Assembly (NCBI GenBank): GCA_964455285.1
Contig: CAYVVG010000001.1
Location: 62,001 to 126,000, forward strand
Source of the DNA: CAIVAT01 sp964455285
GTDB taxonomy: Bacteria; Bacteroidota; Bacteroidia; Bacteroidales; FEN-979
Direction: 5' to 3'
DNA: 64,000 bases
Of the stretch, positions 9,031 to 19,200 are shown one piece after another; within the stretch, counting starts at the first letter, position 1; each line of letters starts with the position of its first letter. The position numbers and the translations under genes are program-made. Below the pieces are notes generated by a model, which was given only the letters and a program-made list of their open reading frames with translations, searched no databases and was not told the origin of the DNA.

Positions 9031-11718
9031 CTACAGGGGCAGCTCCATCTGGCCGGCCCCGTCGACGGGTCCGGGAATTTCCGGGTCCGGGGGTTGGAGG
9101 GGCACTGCCGCTTTGGATTCGCGGGAACCTTTATTCTGAACCTCTTCGATCCGGAATGGAACAGGCGGGATATCTTCGGCAGGGATCGTTTCGGTTGTTC
9201 CGGGCGCCTCTTCGGGCGTTGCCGGTTCCAGCCATGCGCATTTTCGCAACGGATGCACGGAAATCCTCTTCCCCTTGGCCTTGTATCCTTTGACCCCGAT
9301 GAAATCATGCACGCCGATCTCTTCCGATTCAACCCCTTTGGTTTTCATCTTCATGTCAAAATGGATCTCCAGACGTGGGAGCGGATCCCCGGTAAGCAGT
9401 ACAAGTTTATCCGGATCTTCGATAAATTCTATCTTCTTTTCGCTTAGCTCAGCCCTGAAGCGCTTTATGTAATAATTCTTCGAATCCGCCTCCTGGTATA
9501 CCACGGTATAGATCCTTTCGGGATCGAATTTTTCGATAAGGATCATCTCTTCGTCGAAATGAGCCGACAGGTCGAAGGAGGTCAGCCGGTAATAACCCTG
9601 ACGCATGACAGTGATGATACGGTCGGTTCCTGAAAATGCCCCGAGGAGCAGCCCCCGTTCGTCGGTGTTGAGCCTCTGCACGGTCTCATCATACCAGATG
9701 TTCAGCGAACCCAGCGTGGAAACTCCTTCCTGGCGCTTCTCGATCTTTCTCACTGCAAATTTGGTGAGGGTGTTTCCCATCGAGGCGCGGCCTTTAATGG
9801 CAATGGAGGCGAAATCGAATTCAAACGAAGTTTTTTTCATCCTCGGCTTGGGCTTCAGGTCCACCTTCACCACCTCAGCCTCCCCGTTCGGGTTGGCCGT
9901 GAAGTACAGCACTTTCGATCCTGCCGTCCCTTTCGTCGCGTAATATTCCTTGTCACGAGTGACCCCCAGCACGCTGAACCGTTTCACGAGGATCTTGCCG
10001 TTCTTCCCGTCGCGGTAGATCATGTTATAAACCGTCCTGGAATCATTTTTATTGAAGACCGCGATATGGATCACGTTCTGTCCGACAAACAGTTTCGGAG
10101 CGATCTTCGCTACCAGGAATGTTCCGTCATCCCTGAAGACAATGATATCGTCGATATCGGAGCAGTCGCATACGAACTCGTCCTTCTTCAGTCCGGTCCC
10201 GGCAAAGCCCTCCTCACGGTTCACATAGAGTTTTTCGTTGGCGGCGGCGACCTTCACGGCCTCGATCGTGTCGAAGTTCCTCAGTTCGGTGTGTCGGTCG
10301 CGGTTTTTCCCGTGTTTCTTCCGGACCTGCCGGAAATATTCGATCGCGTAATCGATCAGGTGGGCCAGGTGGTTGTCGACCTCCTCCATGTCGGCTTTCA
10401 CGTTTGCCATCGCTTCGTCGGCTTTCGCCGAATTATATTTCGAAATCCGTTCGATGGGGATCCGCCGCAACCGCTGGATATCTTCGGGCGAAACCGGCCG
10501 GATCAGATGTTTGGTGTAGGGTTTCAGCCCCCGGAGGATGGCTGTGTCAATCTCTTCGGTAGTCCTGCACTTCTTGATTCCTTCGTAGATCTCATTCTCG
10601 ATAAAGATCTTTTCAAGGGAGATGGAATGCAGCTGGTCGAGCAGATCCTGCCTTCGGATATCCAGTTCCATCTTCAGCAGGTTCACCGTTGTTTCCGTGT
10701 TGACCCGCAGGATCTCGGATACACCCATGAACCTCGGTTTCCCGTTTTCTATGACACAGGCGTTGGGAGAGATGGACACCTCGCACTCGGTAAAGGCGAA
10801 CAGCGCATCCATCGTAGTGTCGGGCGACACGCCCGGCGCCAGGTGGATGACGATCTCCACGTCGGAAGCGGTATTGTCGTCGATTTTCCGGATCTTTATC
10901 TTCCCTTTGTCGTTGGCTGAAAGGATGGAATCGATGATCGACCCCGTGGTGGTACCAAAGGGGATCTCACGGACCACAAGGGTTTTTTTATCTTCCTGGT
11001 TGATCCGGGCACGGACCCGGATCTTGCCCCCGCGCAACCCGTCGTTGTACCTCGAGACATCAGCCATACCGCCGGTCAGGAAGTCGGGATATAACTCGAA
11101 CTCCTTGCCCTGTAGTATTTTAATCGAAGCGTCGATGAGTTCGTTGAAGTTATGCGGGAGTATTTTGGAGGCAAGCCCCACCGCGATTCCTTCCACCCCT
11201 TGTGCCAGCAGCAACGGAAATTTGGCCGGAAGTGCCACCGGCTCCTTGTTCCGGCCGTCGTAGGATGCCTGCCAGGCGGTTGTTTTCGGGTTATACAGTA
11301 CTTCGAGGGCAAATTTCGAAGGACGCGCTTCGATGTACCTGGCTGCCGCTGCACTGTCGCCGGTGAGGATGTTTCCCCAGTTTCCCTGGCAATCGACAAG
11401 CAGGTCCTTCTGCCCCAGTTGCACCAGGGCATCACCGATGGAGGCATCGCCGTGGGGATGGTACTTCATGGTGTGGCCGATGATGTTGGCCACTTTATTG
11501 AACCGGCCGTCGTCGAGTTCCTTCATGGCATGAAGGATCCGACGCTGAACTGGCTTAAGCCCGTCGGTGATCTCAGGCACGGCACGCTCCAGGATGACAT
11601 AGGATGAATAGTCGAGGAACCATCCCTGGTACATTTCGGAGAGGTGAACCGCTCCCTTCAGTGTCCCTGTTTCGAGTTCGGGACTTTCGGCATTACCGTT
11701 CAGGAGTTCTTCAGACAA
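9031..11718 (-). CDS. parC: DNA topoisomerase IV subunit A
   Basis: An 895-residue type IIA topoisomerase A subunit. The winged-helix region with the quinolone-pocket stretch HGDASIGDAL (residues 89-98) and the catalytic Arg127-Tyr128 (AARYIEARPSKFA) is intact. A coiled-coil section follows, then a beta-pinwheel C-terminal domain. The GyrA box is replaced by a degenerate form (IKGRASMGNTLTKF), which favours ParC over GyrA. It would decatenate chromosomes together with ParE, which is not in the window. The predicted start is TTG at 11718; no in-frame ATG lies nearby upstream. The last 70 residues are Pro/Glu-rich and low-complexity. Confidence 0.93.
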   Translation of the reverse strand: MSEELLNGNAESPELETGTLKGAVHLSEMYQGWFLDYSSYVILERAVPEITDGLKPVQRRILHAMKELDDGRFNKVANIIGHTMKYHPHGDASIGDALVQLGQKDLLVDCQGNWGNILTGDSAAAARYIEARPSKFALEVLYNPKTTAWQASYDGRNKEPVALPAKFPLLLAQGVEGIAVGLASKILPHNFNELIDASIKILQGKEFELYPDFLTGGMADVSRYNDGLRGGKIRVRARINQEDKKTLVVREIPFGTTTGSIIDSILSANDKGKIKIRKIDDNTASDVEIVIHLAPGVSPDTTMDALFAFTECEVSISPNACVIENGKPRFMGVSEILRVNTETTVNLLKMELDIRRQDLLDQLHSISLEKIFIENEIYEGIKKCRTTEEIDTAILRGLKPYTKHLIRPVSPEDIQRLRRIPIERISKYNSAKADEAMANVKADMEEVDNHLAHLIDYAIEYFRQVRKKHGKNRDRHTELRNFDTIEAVKVAAANEKLYVNREEGFAGTGLKKDEFVCDCSDIDDIIVFRDDGTFLVAKIAPKLFVGQNVIHIAVFNKNDSRTVYNMIYRDGKNGKILVKRFSVLGVTRDKEYYATKGTAGSKVLYFTANPNGEAEVVKVDLKPKPRMKKTSFEFDFASIAIKGRASMGNTLTKFAVRKIEKRQEGVSTLGSLNIWYDETVQRLNTDERGLLLGAFSGTDRIITVMRQGYYRLTSFDLSAHFDEEMILIEKFDPERIYTVVYQEADSKNYYIKRFRAELSEKKIEFIEDPDKLVLLTGDPLPRLEIHFDMKMKTKGVESEEIGVHDFIGVKGYKAKGKRISVHPLRKCAWLEPATPEEAPGTTETIPAEDIPPVPFRIEEVQNKGSRESKAAVPLQPPDPEIPGPVDGAGQMELPL

Positions 11719-11732
11719 AGTACAGTCATATT

Positions 11733-11804
11733 TAATGCAGTCAATGCAAACAATGCAGGCAACGCAAACAATGCAGGCAATGCAAACAATGCAGGCAATG
11801 CAAA
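11733..11804. repeat. 9-bp tandem repeat array (CAATGCAAA/CAATGCAGG)
   Basis: Eight units of nine bases alternate mainly between CAATGCAAA and CAATGCAGG. The array fills the gap between the parC start and the stop of the cysteine hydrolase. Two more units lie just upstream of that hydrolase (about 12362-12380), and four units in the other orientation occur inside the beta-galactosidase gene (56622-56657). No protein should be read from it. Confidence 0.9.
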
Positions 11805-11806
11805 TA

Positions 11807-12349
11807 TTATTTAACCAGGCGGGAGATCGCCTTAAAGGTCTCCCCTCCCGAATGCCTCAGCAGTTCAAAGAGGATGGCTTCGTAAGTGGTGATGTACGCT
11901 CCTTCGCGGCGCATCCGTTCAAGCGCGATCTTTTTATCGTTGGGTTTGCGCGAGGAGATGCAGTCCTCCGCCACCACAGGGTGGTATCCGGCGTGCAGCA
12001 GGTCGATGACGGTCTGCAGTACGCATACATGGCTCTCGATTCCGGCGATGATCACCTGGTCGCGTCCCGACGACGCCAGCTCCATCATGAACTTCGGTTC
12101 GTCGCAGCAGCTGAAGGATGATTTCTCCACGCGCGGGATCCCCTCCAGCTTCCCGGCGATAACTGCCACCGTCGGTCCGAGTCCCTTGACATACTGCTCG
12201 GTGACCAAAATGGGGATGCCAAGGACTTTCAACCCTTCGATCAGGATGGGAACATTCCGCGTCAGCATCTCATGCTCATGGATCGCGGGGAAGATCCGCT
12301 CCTGGAAGTCGATGATCACTGCGGCGGTTTTTTCTTTGATGAATCTCAT
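11807..12349 (-). CDS. Isochorismatase-family cysteine hydrolase
   Basis: A 180-residue protein of the isochorismatase/nicotinamidase fold, with the catalytic triad Asp14 (VIIDFQERI), Lys76 (RVEKSSFSC) and Cys109 (GIESHVCVLQT). The cis-peptide motif before the cysteine (AGIESHVC) is typical. It resembles the YcaC/hydrolase branch; the substrate cannot be told. I place the start at the ATG near 12349 (MRFIKEKTAAVIIDFQ). A longer frame from a TTG at 12388 would add 13 residues (MMLPALPALKTKV) that are only the translation of two 9-bp repeat units. The stop lies two bases from a larger array of the same repeat. Confidence 0.85.
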   Translation of the reverse strand: MRFIKEKTAAVIIDFQERIFPAIHEHEMLTRNVPILIEGLKVLGIPILVTEQYVKGLGPTVAVIAGKLEGIPRVEKSSFSCCDEPKFMMELASSGRDQVIIAGIESHVCVLQTVIDLLHAGYHPVVAEDCISSRKPNDKKIALERMRREGAYITTYEAILFELLRHSGGETFKAISRLVK

Positions 12350-12462
12350 AACTTTGGTTTTCAATGCAGGCAATGCAGGCAGCATCAATAATATGCTACA
12401 GTCACAGGTCCGTATGCCTGGTAAATTGCAAAATTAAGTTTTCCCGTGAAAGCCTGTGACGG

Positions 12463-12492
12463 TTGTTCAAAACTTAATATTTGCTAATTTTG
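12463..12492 (+). promoter_or_regulatory. Probable promoter of the tRNA-Arg gene
   Basis: TTG at 12463-12465 and TAATTTTG at 12485-12492 are separated by 19 bases, a good match to the Bacteroidota primary-sigma promoter (-33 TTTG/TTG, -7 TAnnTTTG). The tRNA begins 12 bases further on. Confidence 0.65.
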
Positions 12493-12504
12493 CGGACCTT
12501 CAGG

Positions 12505-12578
12505 GGTCCCGTAGCTCAGTTGGATAGAGCAACAGCCTTCTAAGCTGTGGGTCGGGCGTTCGAATCGCCCCGGGATCA
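12505..12578 (+). tRNA. tRNA-Arg (anticodon TCT)
   Basis: The sequence folds as a full cloverleaf: acceptor GGTCCCG/CGGGATC with one G-T pair, D arm GCTC...GAGC, anticodon loop CTTCTAA with anticodon TCT, and T arm GGGCG-TTCGAAT-CGCCC. The discriminator is A578. CCA is not encoded, as is common in Bacteroidota. Confidence 0.97.
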
Positions 12579-12626
12579 CAAAACAGACAGAAAACCGTAA
12601 ATGGTCAGGTGGCCTTTTTCTGCCGG

Positions 12627-13421
12627 TCAGGATTTATTGGCGATCACCAGCATCTCAAAATCTTCGGTCGTCAGGCGGTCGTTCCTCGAAAAGGCACCGA
12701 GTTTTGCTCCAAATATCCCGATATCCGCAAATCCCAGCGACTTAAGCATCCAGATGATCTCGCTGGGGACGTAATAACGTTCATTGCAGTCGAGGGTTAT
12801 CCGGTTCCCTTCATCGTCTTCGACCTCGGTGACATTGTGGTCGCGAAAGGTCATCAGGTCGAACGAATTGCTGCGATATGTTGCGCCATCAGGCGATTGT
12901 GAAGCACAGAACTTCTCCACGGAATGGTAGAGCGGGAAGAGTCCGTTGAGCGTGGTGAAGATGAATCTTCCGCCCGGCTTCAGTGACCGGGTCACGCCTG
13001 CCAGGATGGCGAAGTTCATCTCGTCGGTCTCCATCAGCGGGAACCCTCCCTCGCAGAGCATGATGGCCGCGCCGAACGCTCCTTCGAAGGGCAGTGACCG
13101 TGCATCCAGTTTCCTGAAATCGATGGAGAGCCCCTCCCCTGCCGCTTTCTCCCGGGCCCTTGCAAGCTGCGATTCCGACAGGTCGACCCCGGTGACGGAA
13201 TATCCCCGTTTCGTCAGCTCGATGGCGTGACGGCCGGTACCGCACCCGACATCGAGGATGGTCACCGACCGGTCGCCCCGGAGTTCCTGATCGATAAAGT
13301 CGCACTCTCCCACCGTGCCATGAACGAACACCTCCCGGTCATATTTCCGGGCATAGTTTTCAAAGAGCGATTCGTACCATTGTTGATTTTTCATGATCTT
13401 ACGGTTTGAAAATTCCATCAT
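12627..13421 (-). CDS. Class I SAM-dependent methyltransferase
   Basis: A 264-residue methyltransferase. SAM motif I is clear (ILDVGCGTGRHAIEL), followed by the acidic loop (VTGVDLSESQLARAREKA) and post-motif SLKPGGRFIFTTL. The fold covers about residues 45-185 and the rest is a small beta-rich C-terminal part. Substrate unknown; the family covers small molecules and lipids. The start may be the ATG at 13394 (MKNQQWYESLFENYARKYD), a common opening of this family; the upstream ATG at 13421 begins one base after the stop of the radical SAM gene. Placed last in the SIMPL-NTPase-peptidase-radical SAM string. Confidence 0.87.
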   Translation of the reverse strand: MMEFSNRKIMKNQQWYESLFENYARKYDREVFVHGTVGECDFIDQELRGDRSVTILDVGCGTGRHAIELTKRGYSVTGVDLSESQLARAREKAAGEGLSIDFRKLDARSLPFEGAFGAAIMLCEGGFPLMETDEMNFAILAGVTRSLKPGGRFIFTTLNGLFPLYHSVEKFCASQSPDGATYRSNSFDLMTFRDHNVTEVEDDEGNRITLDCNERYYVPSEIIWMLKSLGFADIGIFGAKLGAFSRNDRLTTEDFEMLVIANKS

Positions 13422-13422
13422 G

Positions 13423-14790
13423 TCAGGGGGTGAGGGCCCCGGGGAGGTACTTTTGCACGTTGAAATCGACCTCGACTCCGGATGGGTTTTGGAATATGCG
13501 GGATTTATGGGAAGGATTGTTCTTCAGACGGTACCCATTGTTCAGCGCAAAATAGAAAACGGCCTGCTCGACACTCATCGTGATATTGGGCAACGCACGC
13601 CTGAGGATCGACATCTTCCCGTAAATCCTGTTTTTAATGCGATCGAAACTTTCAACCATTTTTTCGGGTGTCATGTTTTTTGGAGAGACGATGATCTTCG
13701 TCGAATCAAATTTGCTCCAGTCATCCGTTAAAATCCTCCCCTCGCTTCTCAGCTTCTCAAAAACCGGTGTCCCGGGATAGGGTGTCATGGCACAAGCCTG
13801 GAAAAAGGCGGCTTTGGATTTTACCAGGAATTCATAACCCAGGTCAAAATCCTTCGGCGTGTCGGAATCCAGGCCAAATATGAGTGATGCCATGGTCATG
13901 ATCCCGTTGCTCCGTAGCCTCCTGACGGCCAGAACATTCTCCTCAAGGGTTTTCAGCGACTTCCGGTATGTATTGATCCCGACTTCTCCCATCGACTCGA
14001 AACCGATCAGCAACGCTTTGCAACCCGACTTATGAGCCAGTTTCATAAGTTCTTCATCCTTTGCAATATTAATGGAAGACTGACCAACCCAGCCCTTTTT
14101 CAACGGGATCATTTCCCTGAACAGGTCCGCCGCAAATTTCCTGTCAAATGTTATATTGTCATCGAGAAAAAAAAGGTAGTGTTGCGGACAGGACTCGGCT
14201 TCCGCCAGGATGTTTTTTATTTGCTTATGTCGCTGCCGGGTCCCGAAAAACCTGGAAACAGTGCAGAAATCGCAGTTGTACGGGCACCCCCGGGTCGTCT
14301 CAATGGGTGCGACTGACAATTTCCCGGATGAACACTTGATCAGATCGCGTCGCGGAAATACGTGATCATGCAGATCGGGAAGTCTGTCGAGTTTGTAGAA
14401 CTGACGTAGTTTGCGCTTTTCCGCGTCCGCCAGCACCTCTTCCCACAACCCTCCTTCCGCCTCACCGATCACCACGGCATCGCCGTACCGGATCGCTTCT
14501 TCGGGGAGGCAGGTAGCATGGATCCCACCAAAGACCACTGTCTTACCCCGCTTTTTGAATTCGATGGCAATCTCATATCCGCGAATGCAGGTCTGGGTCA
14601 TCAGGGTGATCCCGACAAGATCATGATCACCGTCAAAATTGACTTTGTCGCCATATACCTCTTCACAAATCGACACTTCGTGCTGGGCAGGTGTCATGCC
14701 CGCGATCAGCGAAAGGGTAAGTTGCGGGATGTCCATCGTATCCGGACGCTGCTCATTTTCAAGACAAGGCGCTACCAGCAGAATCTTCAT
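13423..14790 (-). CDS. B12-binding-domain radical SAM enzyme
   Basis: A 455-residue enzyme. The N-terminal part (about 1-140) is a B12-binding Rossmann fold (ILLVAPCLENEQRPDTMDIP, VVFGGIHATCLPEEA). The radical SAM core follows with the 4Fe-4S motif CPYNCDFC (C-x3-C-x2-C) at about residue 174, and ends in a short C-terminal region. Members methylate or rearrange unreactive carbons, and many make lipids, cofactors or modified peptides. The typical His of the lower B12 ligand is not obvious, so the B12 fold may be structural only. It starts two bases after the C10 peptidase stop and is followed at once by a methyltransferase, which suggests a shared pathway. Confidence 0.88.
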   Translation of the reverse strand: MKILLVAPCLENEQRPDTMDIPQLTLSLIAGMTPAQHEVSICEEVYGDKVNFDGDHDLVGITLMTQTCIRGYEIAIEFKKRGKTVVFGGIHATCLPEEAIRYGDAVVIGEAEGGLWEEVLADAEKRKLRQFYKLDRLPDLHDHVFPRRDLIKCSSGKLSVAPIETTRGCPYNCDFCTVSRFFGTRQRHKQIKNILAEAESCPQHYLFFLDDNITFDRKFAADLFREMIPLKKGWVGQSSINIAKDEELMKLAHKSGCKALLIGFESMGEVGINTYRKSLKTLEENVLAVRRLRSNGIMTMASLIFGLDSDTPKDFDLGYEFLVKSKAAFFQACAMTPYPGTPVFEKLRSEGRILTDDWSKFDSTKIIVSPKNMTPEKMVESFDRIKNRIYGKMSILRRALPNITMSVEQAVFYFALNNGYRLKNNPSHKSRIFQNPSGVEVDFNVQKYLPGALTP

Positions 14791-14792
14791 GC

Positions 14793-16217
14793 CTATTGTT
14801 TTATGAGCGTTCCGGAAACGATGCGGTTATCTCCCCCAAAAATCCGGTAAACGTAAAATCCCGGCTTCAAATGGCACAGGTTCAATGCGATATTTTCGCC
14901 GGAAAGGTCTGCCTCAAGGACAGTTGAACCCGCAAGGTCACAGATTTTAACAAGGAACCTTCCGGATATTCCTTGCAGCGTAACGATATCCTGAACAGGA
15001 TTGGGATAGAAAGAGGGATAACATTCCGGATTTCGATCCCCCGGAACGCCGGTGTACAGGGCTGACTTCACATCCGCAACAGCGCCTTCGATGATGGTCA
15101 GGTTGTAGGGAATACTGGTGGGCGGAAGGGTGTACCATCCGTTGGCGGAACCGCCCCAACCGAAATTGAAATGGTAGAACTCATCGGTATTGTATCCGTC
15201 AACGACTACGTTATGACCGCCGGAACCTCCCTCGACCAGCAGCCCGAGTTGCACGGGCAACGCGGCTTTGATGTTTTCCGCGATCAGGGTGTTCAGCGTA
15301 GTGTCGTCGGGATACACCAGCCTCGACTCTTCAAAGCCGAACCGCTGCCAGGCCATGATCGCCTGTTCGAGCCCGAATGTGCCCGACACGGAGGAACTGT
15401 AGACCTGGCGAGCCGCCACGCCGCAGGCAAAGGTAAGGGCCGCTTTCAAAGGATTGTTCAGTCCGTATTCCCACGAAACCTCCAGGCTGTCGAGCCAGTA
15501 ATTCAGCGTATCGAAACAGGGAAAATCTCTGCTCTGGTAATCGTCGTCGATCCAGTAACTGTTACCGGAGCCATAACTGTGGTAGTAGTCATCGGCATCG
15601 CCGAAACGGGTGCCGTTGATCCCGCGGTGGTAGTTGATCATCTGGGCCATGGCCGTGGCGGGACATCCGGCCACGCTCCGGTTGCCTGTATTCAGGTCGA
15701 CAGGACACATATTGTTGTATGGAGCCGACTGGGTCCAGTTTGTCTCGAGCCATCCCCCGGTATAGGTAGTCCCCTCGGGCGGCCATTGCTCGAATGAGGG
15801 CGACCGGCCGCCACCCGACAGGAACTCCCTCCATTGCCGGCCTATCCGGGTTCGCTCACCTGCAGACAGGTAACGGTAACCTTCGGCCCGGAGTTGCAGG
15901 TCATGCACCACAATTTCTTTCCATTCCCGGGCCTGCAGGGTCGAAAGATCCATGCTCTGATCTGCCGACCAGGCATAAACCGGGGATACAGCGGTGGTGC
16001 CGGCCGTTACCACGAATCCCGCAGGGCGGAACAGGAAAAGATGCCCGGCCACTTCATTGTTTTCCTTCACTAACGGTATGTCGGCAACGATTTCCATTCG
16101 TTGCGAGTGATGGAACATAAACATCTCCGCCGCATGTCTCAGCGAATCGGCAGGGATCTCCCTTGCGACAGAAGACAGACCTGACAGCAGGCAGAGCGTA
16201 AAGAATAATCGTCTCAT
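14793..16217 (-). CDS. Secreted C10-family (streptopain-like) cysteine peptidase with T9SS sorting domain
   Basis: A 474-residue protein with a signal peptide (MRRLFFTLCLLSGLSSVA), an inhibitory propeptide region (about 25-150), a C10 papain-fold peptidase and a C-terminal T9SS domain starting near YPSFYPNPVQDIVTLQG. Catalytic Cys is in VAGCPATAMAQM, catalytic His in GGSGGHNVVVDGYN, and the Trp after it in NFGWGGSANGWY. This family includes SpeB, interpain and periodontain. T9SS export would put it on the cell surface or outside. It lies 27 bases after the large NTPase gene and two bases before the radical SAM gene, an odd place for a secreted protease. Confidence 0.92.
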   Translation of the reverse strand: MRRLFFTLCLLSGLSSVAREIPADSLRHAAEMFMFHHSQRMEIVADIPLVKENNEVAGHLFLFRPAGFVVTAGTTAVSPVYAWSADQSMDLSTLQAREWKEIVVHDLQLRAEGYRYLSAGERTRIGRQWREFLSGGGRSPSFEQWPPEGTTYTGGWLETNWTQSAPYNNMCPVDLNTGNRSVAGCPATAMAQMINYHRGINGTRFGDADDYYHSYGSGNSYWIDDDYQSRDFPCFDTLNYWLDSLEVSWEYGLNNPLKAALTFACGVAARQVYSSSVSGTFGLEQAIMAWQRFGFEESRLVYPDDTTLNTLIAENIKAALPVQLGLLVEGGSGGHNVVVDGYNTDEFYHFNFGWGGSANGWYTLPPTSIPYNLTIIEGAVADVKSALYTGVPGDRNPECYPSFYPNPVQDIVTLQGISGRFLVKICDLAGSTVLEADLSGENIALNLCHLKPGFYVYRIFGGDNRIVSGTLIKQ

Positions 16218-16244
16218 ATAATAGAATATTGATCAGGATATTTT

Positions 16245-19200
16245 TCAAACAGTCCCGGACTCGTCAACGGCAGTATTTTCGTCATAACTTTCCATGATCT
16301 CGTTGAGATCGAACATTTTTCCTGCGTTCTGTTCGACCAGTTTTTTATATTGAGCCGGATTGATTGCCCGGATGACCGATAACAATTTTGCCAGTCCTGG
16401 TTTTTGTTCTCCGATATCTTCATCTCCGAAAGAATCACTTAATTTCTGAATGATTGATTTGTCGACCACCAGGAAATAGGCGATCACGGGTTTGATGCGA
16501 TTGATCACTTCGAGGAGGTTGGCAAACCCGATGAAATACCGGGGGGAAATGGCGAACGTCCTCGGCATGAGATACTGCAGCCGTTTGGTAATCCTGATCG
16601 CCATCCCCATATCAACCTGAGATATCACGTCTAAAAATTTTGCAGTAGGTTGAAAATCATCAGGATAAACAAAGTATTGCGTCGCATACTGGATGATGAC
16701 TGCTTCTCTCGAAGAGATTTCCCGGATCAAGTCCTCCGACCGGATATCCTCTCCCATCTCCCCTGATTTTTGGATCAAATAGCCCAGCAAATGCGTAAAT
16801 GTCCGTATGTGGATCCGATGGTGTATAGGCTGTCGTTTCAACAATTCCAACCAGTCAATCTTCCTGATAACCTCTTTCTGTTTCTCCTCCCCGAGACTCG
16901 AAACAAGCGAACAAAAGGAGGCAGTCTCCTTGTTCGTGATCAGCCGGGAATAAGAAAAGATATCCTCGAGTTTGAAATAGGCCGACAGTCTCTCTTTGCA
17001 TGGCCCCAGGGCGTGGATGAAATTCAACAGCATCGGCAACCGGGGTGCCCCGGGTTGAATACAGGTTTGAGCCACCTTTTCCCAGTTCAGTCGTTCGAGG
17101 AGTTCCCTTTTACCCGGATGAGAACCGAATGCGTTCAGCAGCCCGGCTACCTGGTCAAGTTGCTCCGCCTGAGCCATGTTCATCTTTTCAGCCAGTTGGT
17201 CATAGGCCAGTTTGTTCAGCAGGTCTTGCGTTTTCCTGCCCCCTCCGAGGGCAATGATGAAGTCAGCCACCTGGTTGAAATGGCCCACCTCCGCATGCCT
17301 TATTCTCCCTGCCAATCTATCCAGGTTGAGTTTTTCGATGAAGACTGTTCTTTCAGGATGACCGGAGAGTGAATTCAACAGGGTAGCCACCCTGGATAAC
17401 TGGTTGAGCTCTACAGCGTTAGCCGCCTTTGCCAGCTTCTCCAGTTCCAGGGCAACAATGAATTTTCTTCCCTGTGCATGATAACCGATCGCCCCGATGA
17501 GATAGGCGATTGAATGAAATACGACCACCTCATAGGTTTTGATCGATTTCGCCAGTCGCTCGACATCTAAATGGCTGATAAAAAAATCTTTGTCTTTCGT
17601 CGATTGCAATGCATTGATAAAATCGGCCAGCTGAGTGAATTGTGATTCTCTTGCTTCATTCGCATGCAGGGCCATTTTGGCGAGGTCGAGAAGGGAAAGA
17701 AACCTGTGTTTCTCCTTGGAAACACCCAGGGCGTTGATGACACTGGAAATCTGCGAAAACTGTCCCACCGCGGCTTCACTCGCGTGACGGGCCATTTTGC
17801 CGACATCCAGCTTCTCAATGAAGCTTGCCCGGTTTCGCCCGAAGATGTGGATAAAATCCTGAATTGCTTTGAATTTCGATGGTGGTGCTTCTGAAGCCTG
17901 AACAGCAACACATTCAAAATAGGCCGGGGTCAGCAGGAGATTGTAAAACGCCGGGTGGAATCGCTTCAGCGTTGTCAGCAGAAACGGGTATACGTGTAAC
18001 TTTTCAACCACAAGGCTTGTGAGAAAACCGTTCACCCATACCGTGTTTTCCTGTAAAAGCAATGCCTGGCATTTCCGTATCGCATTAAAAAAGATCCCGA
18101 AATAGATGTGATCGGCATAATTCGTTGTCAGCAGATTTTGGAATGCCTGAAGGATCATCCTGATCATGAACTCGTCGCTGATCTGGTCAGTGATCGATTT
18201 TACGATGGCCTGTGACATCCTGTAATGCGGTGCCTTCAGGAAAACATTGTCCAGTTCTTTTCTGTGTTCCAGGATCAGCAATCTTCCGCTATCCTGGGAG
18301 GCAAGGTCGGTGATCAACCGGGACGGCGTATAAGATTCCATCTTTTTTTGCAAAAGTGGCGGTCCGGCACCGACCAACAATTCGATAAACTCAACCTGGC
18401 TGATTGCTTTATCCCCGGTAATGATATTCCTCGCTGAAAACAGGAAAATGGCCAGTATCAACAGATCCCGCTCATTTCGACGGGATATCTTTCCAAGTAA
18501 TTGTGCAATCCTTTCTTCACCGGCTGAGGCGATAAAATTGAAATGCCATGGATCATGGATCTTGCCATTTTCTTTCATCCTGATTGCCTCCTCCAGGCCT
18601 TTGCACCTTGCCGTGATCACCTCCCTGACCAGCGGGTTTTCAGAACGATAAAAGTCCCTCATCAGCCTGGGATAAAATTCATCAAAGGCAATACCGACAG
18701 CGTCAGGATTATCCTGCGGGCCTATTTCCAGGTAGTTGGTATTGATCCAGATGACCTTTCCGTTTTTATTCTGGCGGGCCTCTTCCTCAAACTCATACCT
18801 GAGTGCATTTTCAAACGGCAGGTTGTGGGCGTCATCTACCAGTATGATCTTATGCCGGTTACCTTTCAGAGCATCCAGTTCATCAAGCACCTGGGGTATC
18901 TCCTTTGTCTCCTTTATCCGATCAATAACCAGCCGGTAGCCCCTGCATTTGCTCCAGGGAATTTTGATGGATAACCGGTAGGAAAACCCCAGTCTCCTCC
19001 GGTATCGGAAAATAGCGTGATAAGCCAGCAGGGTTTTACCGTCGCCGGGCTTACCATTCTCCCACACAAATCTTTTTTCGTAAAGAGCCCGATAGATTTT
19101 GTCAATTTCCACGCTGACAGGGGCGACATGAACAAACCAGGGTTGTGATTTCTCAGAATTCAATATTCCGTCCACGCCTTTCCTGAGGTTTTCCTTTGAA

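Noticed and set aside
9031..11718. GyrA instead of ParC
   Set aside because: The C-terminal domain lacks a proper GyrA box; the degenerate form fits ParC of Bacteroidota.
11733..12120. Plus-strand frame beginning MQSMQTMQATQTMQAM
   Set aside because: It is the translation of the 9-bp tandem array followed by antisense of the cysteine hydrolase; no family text.
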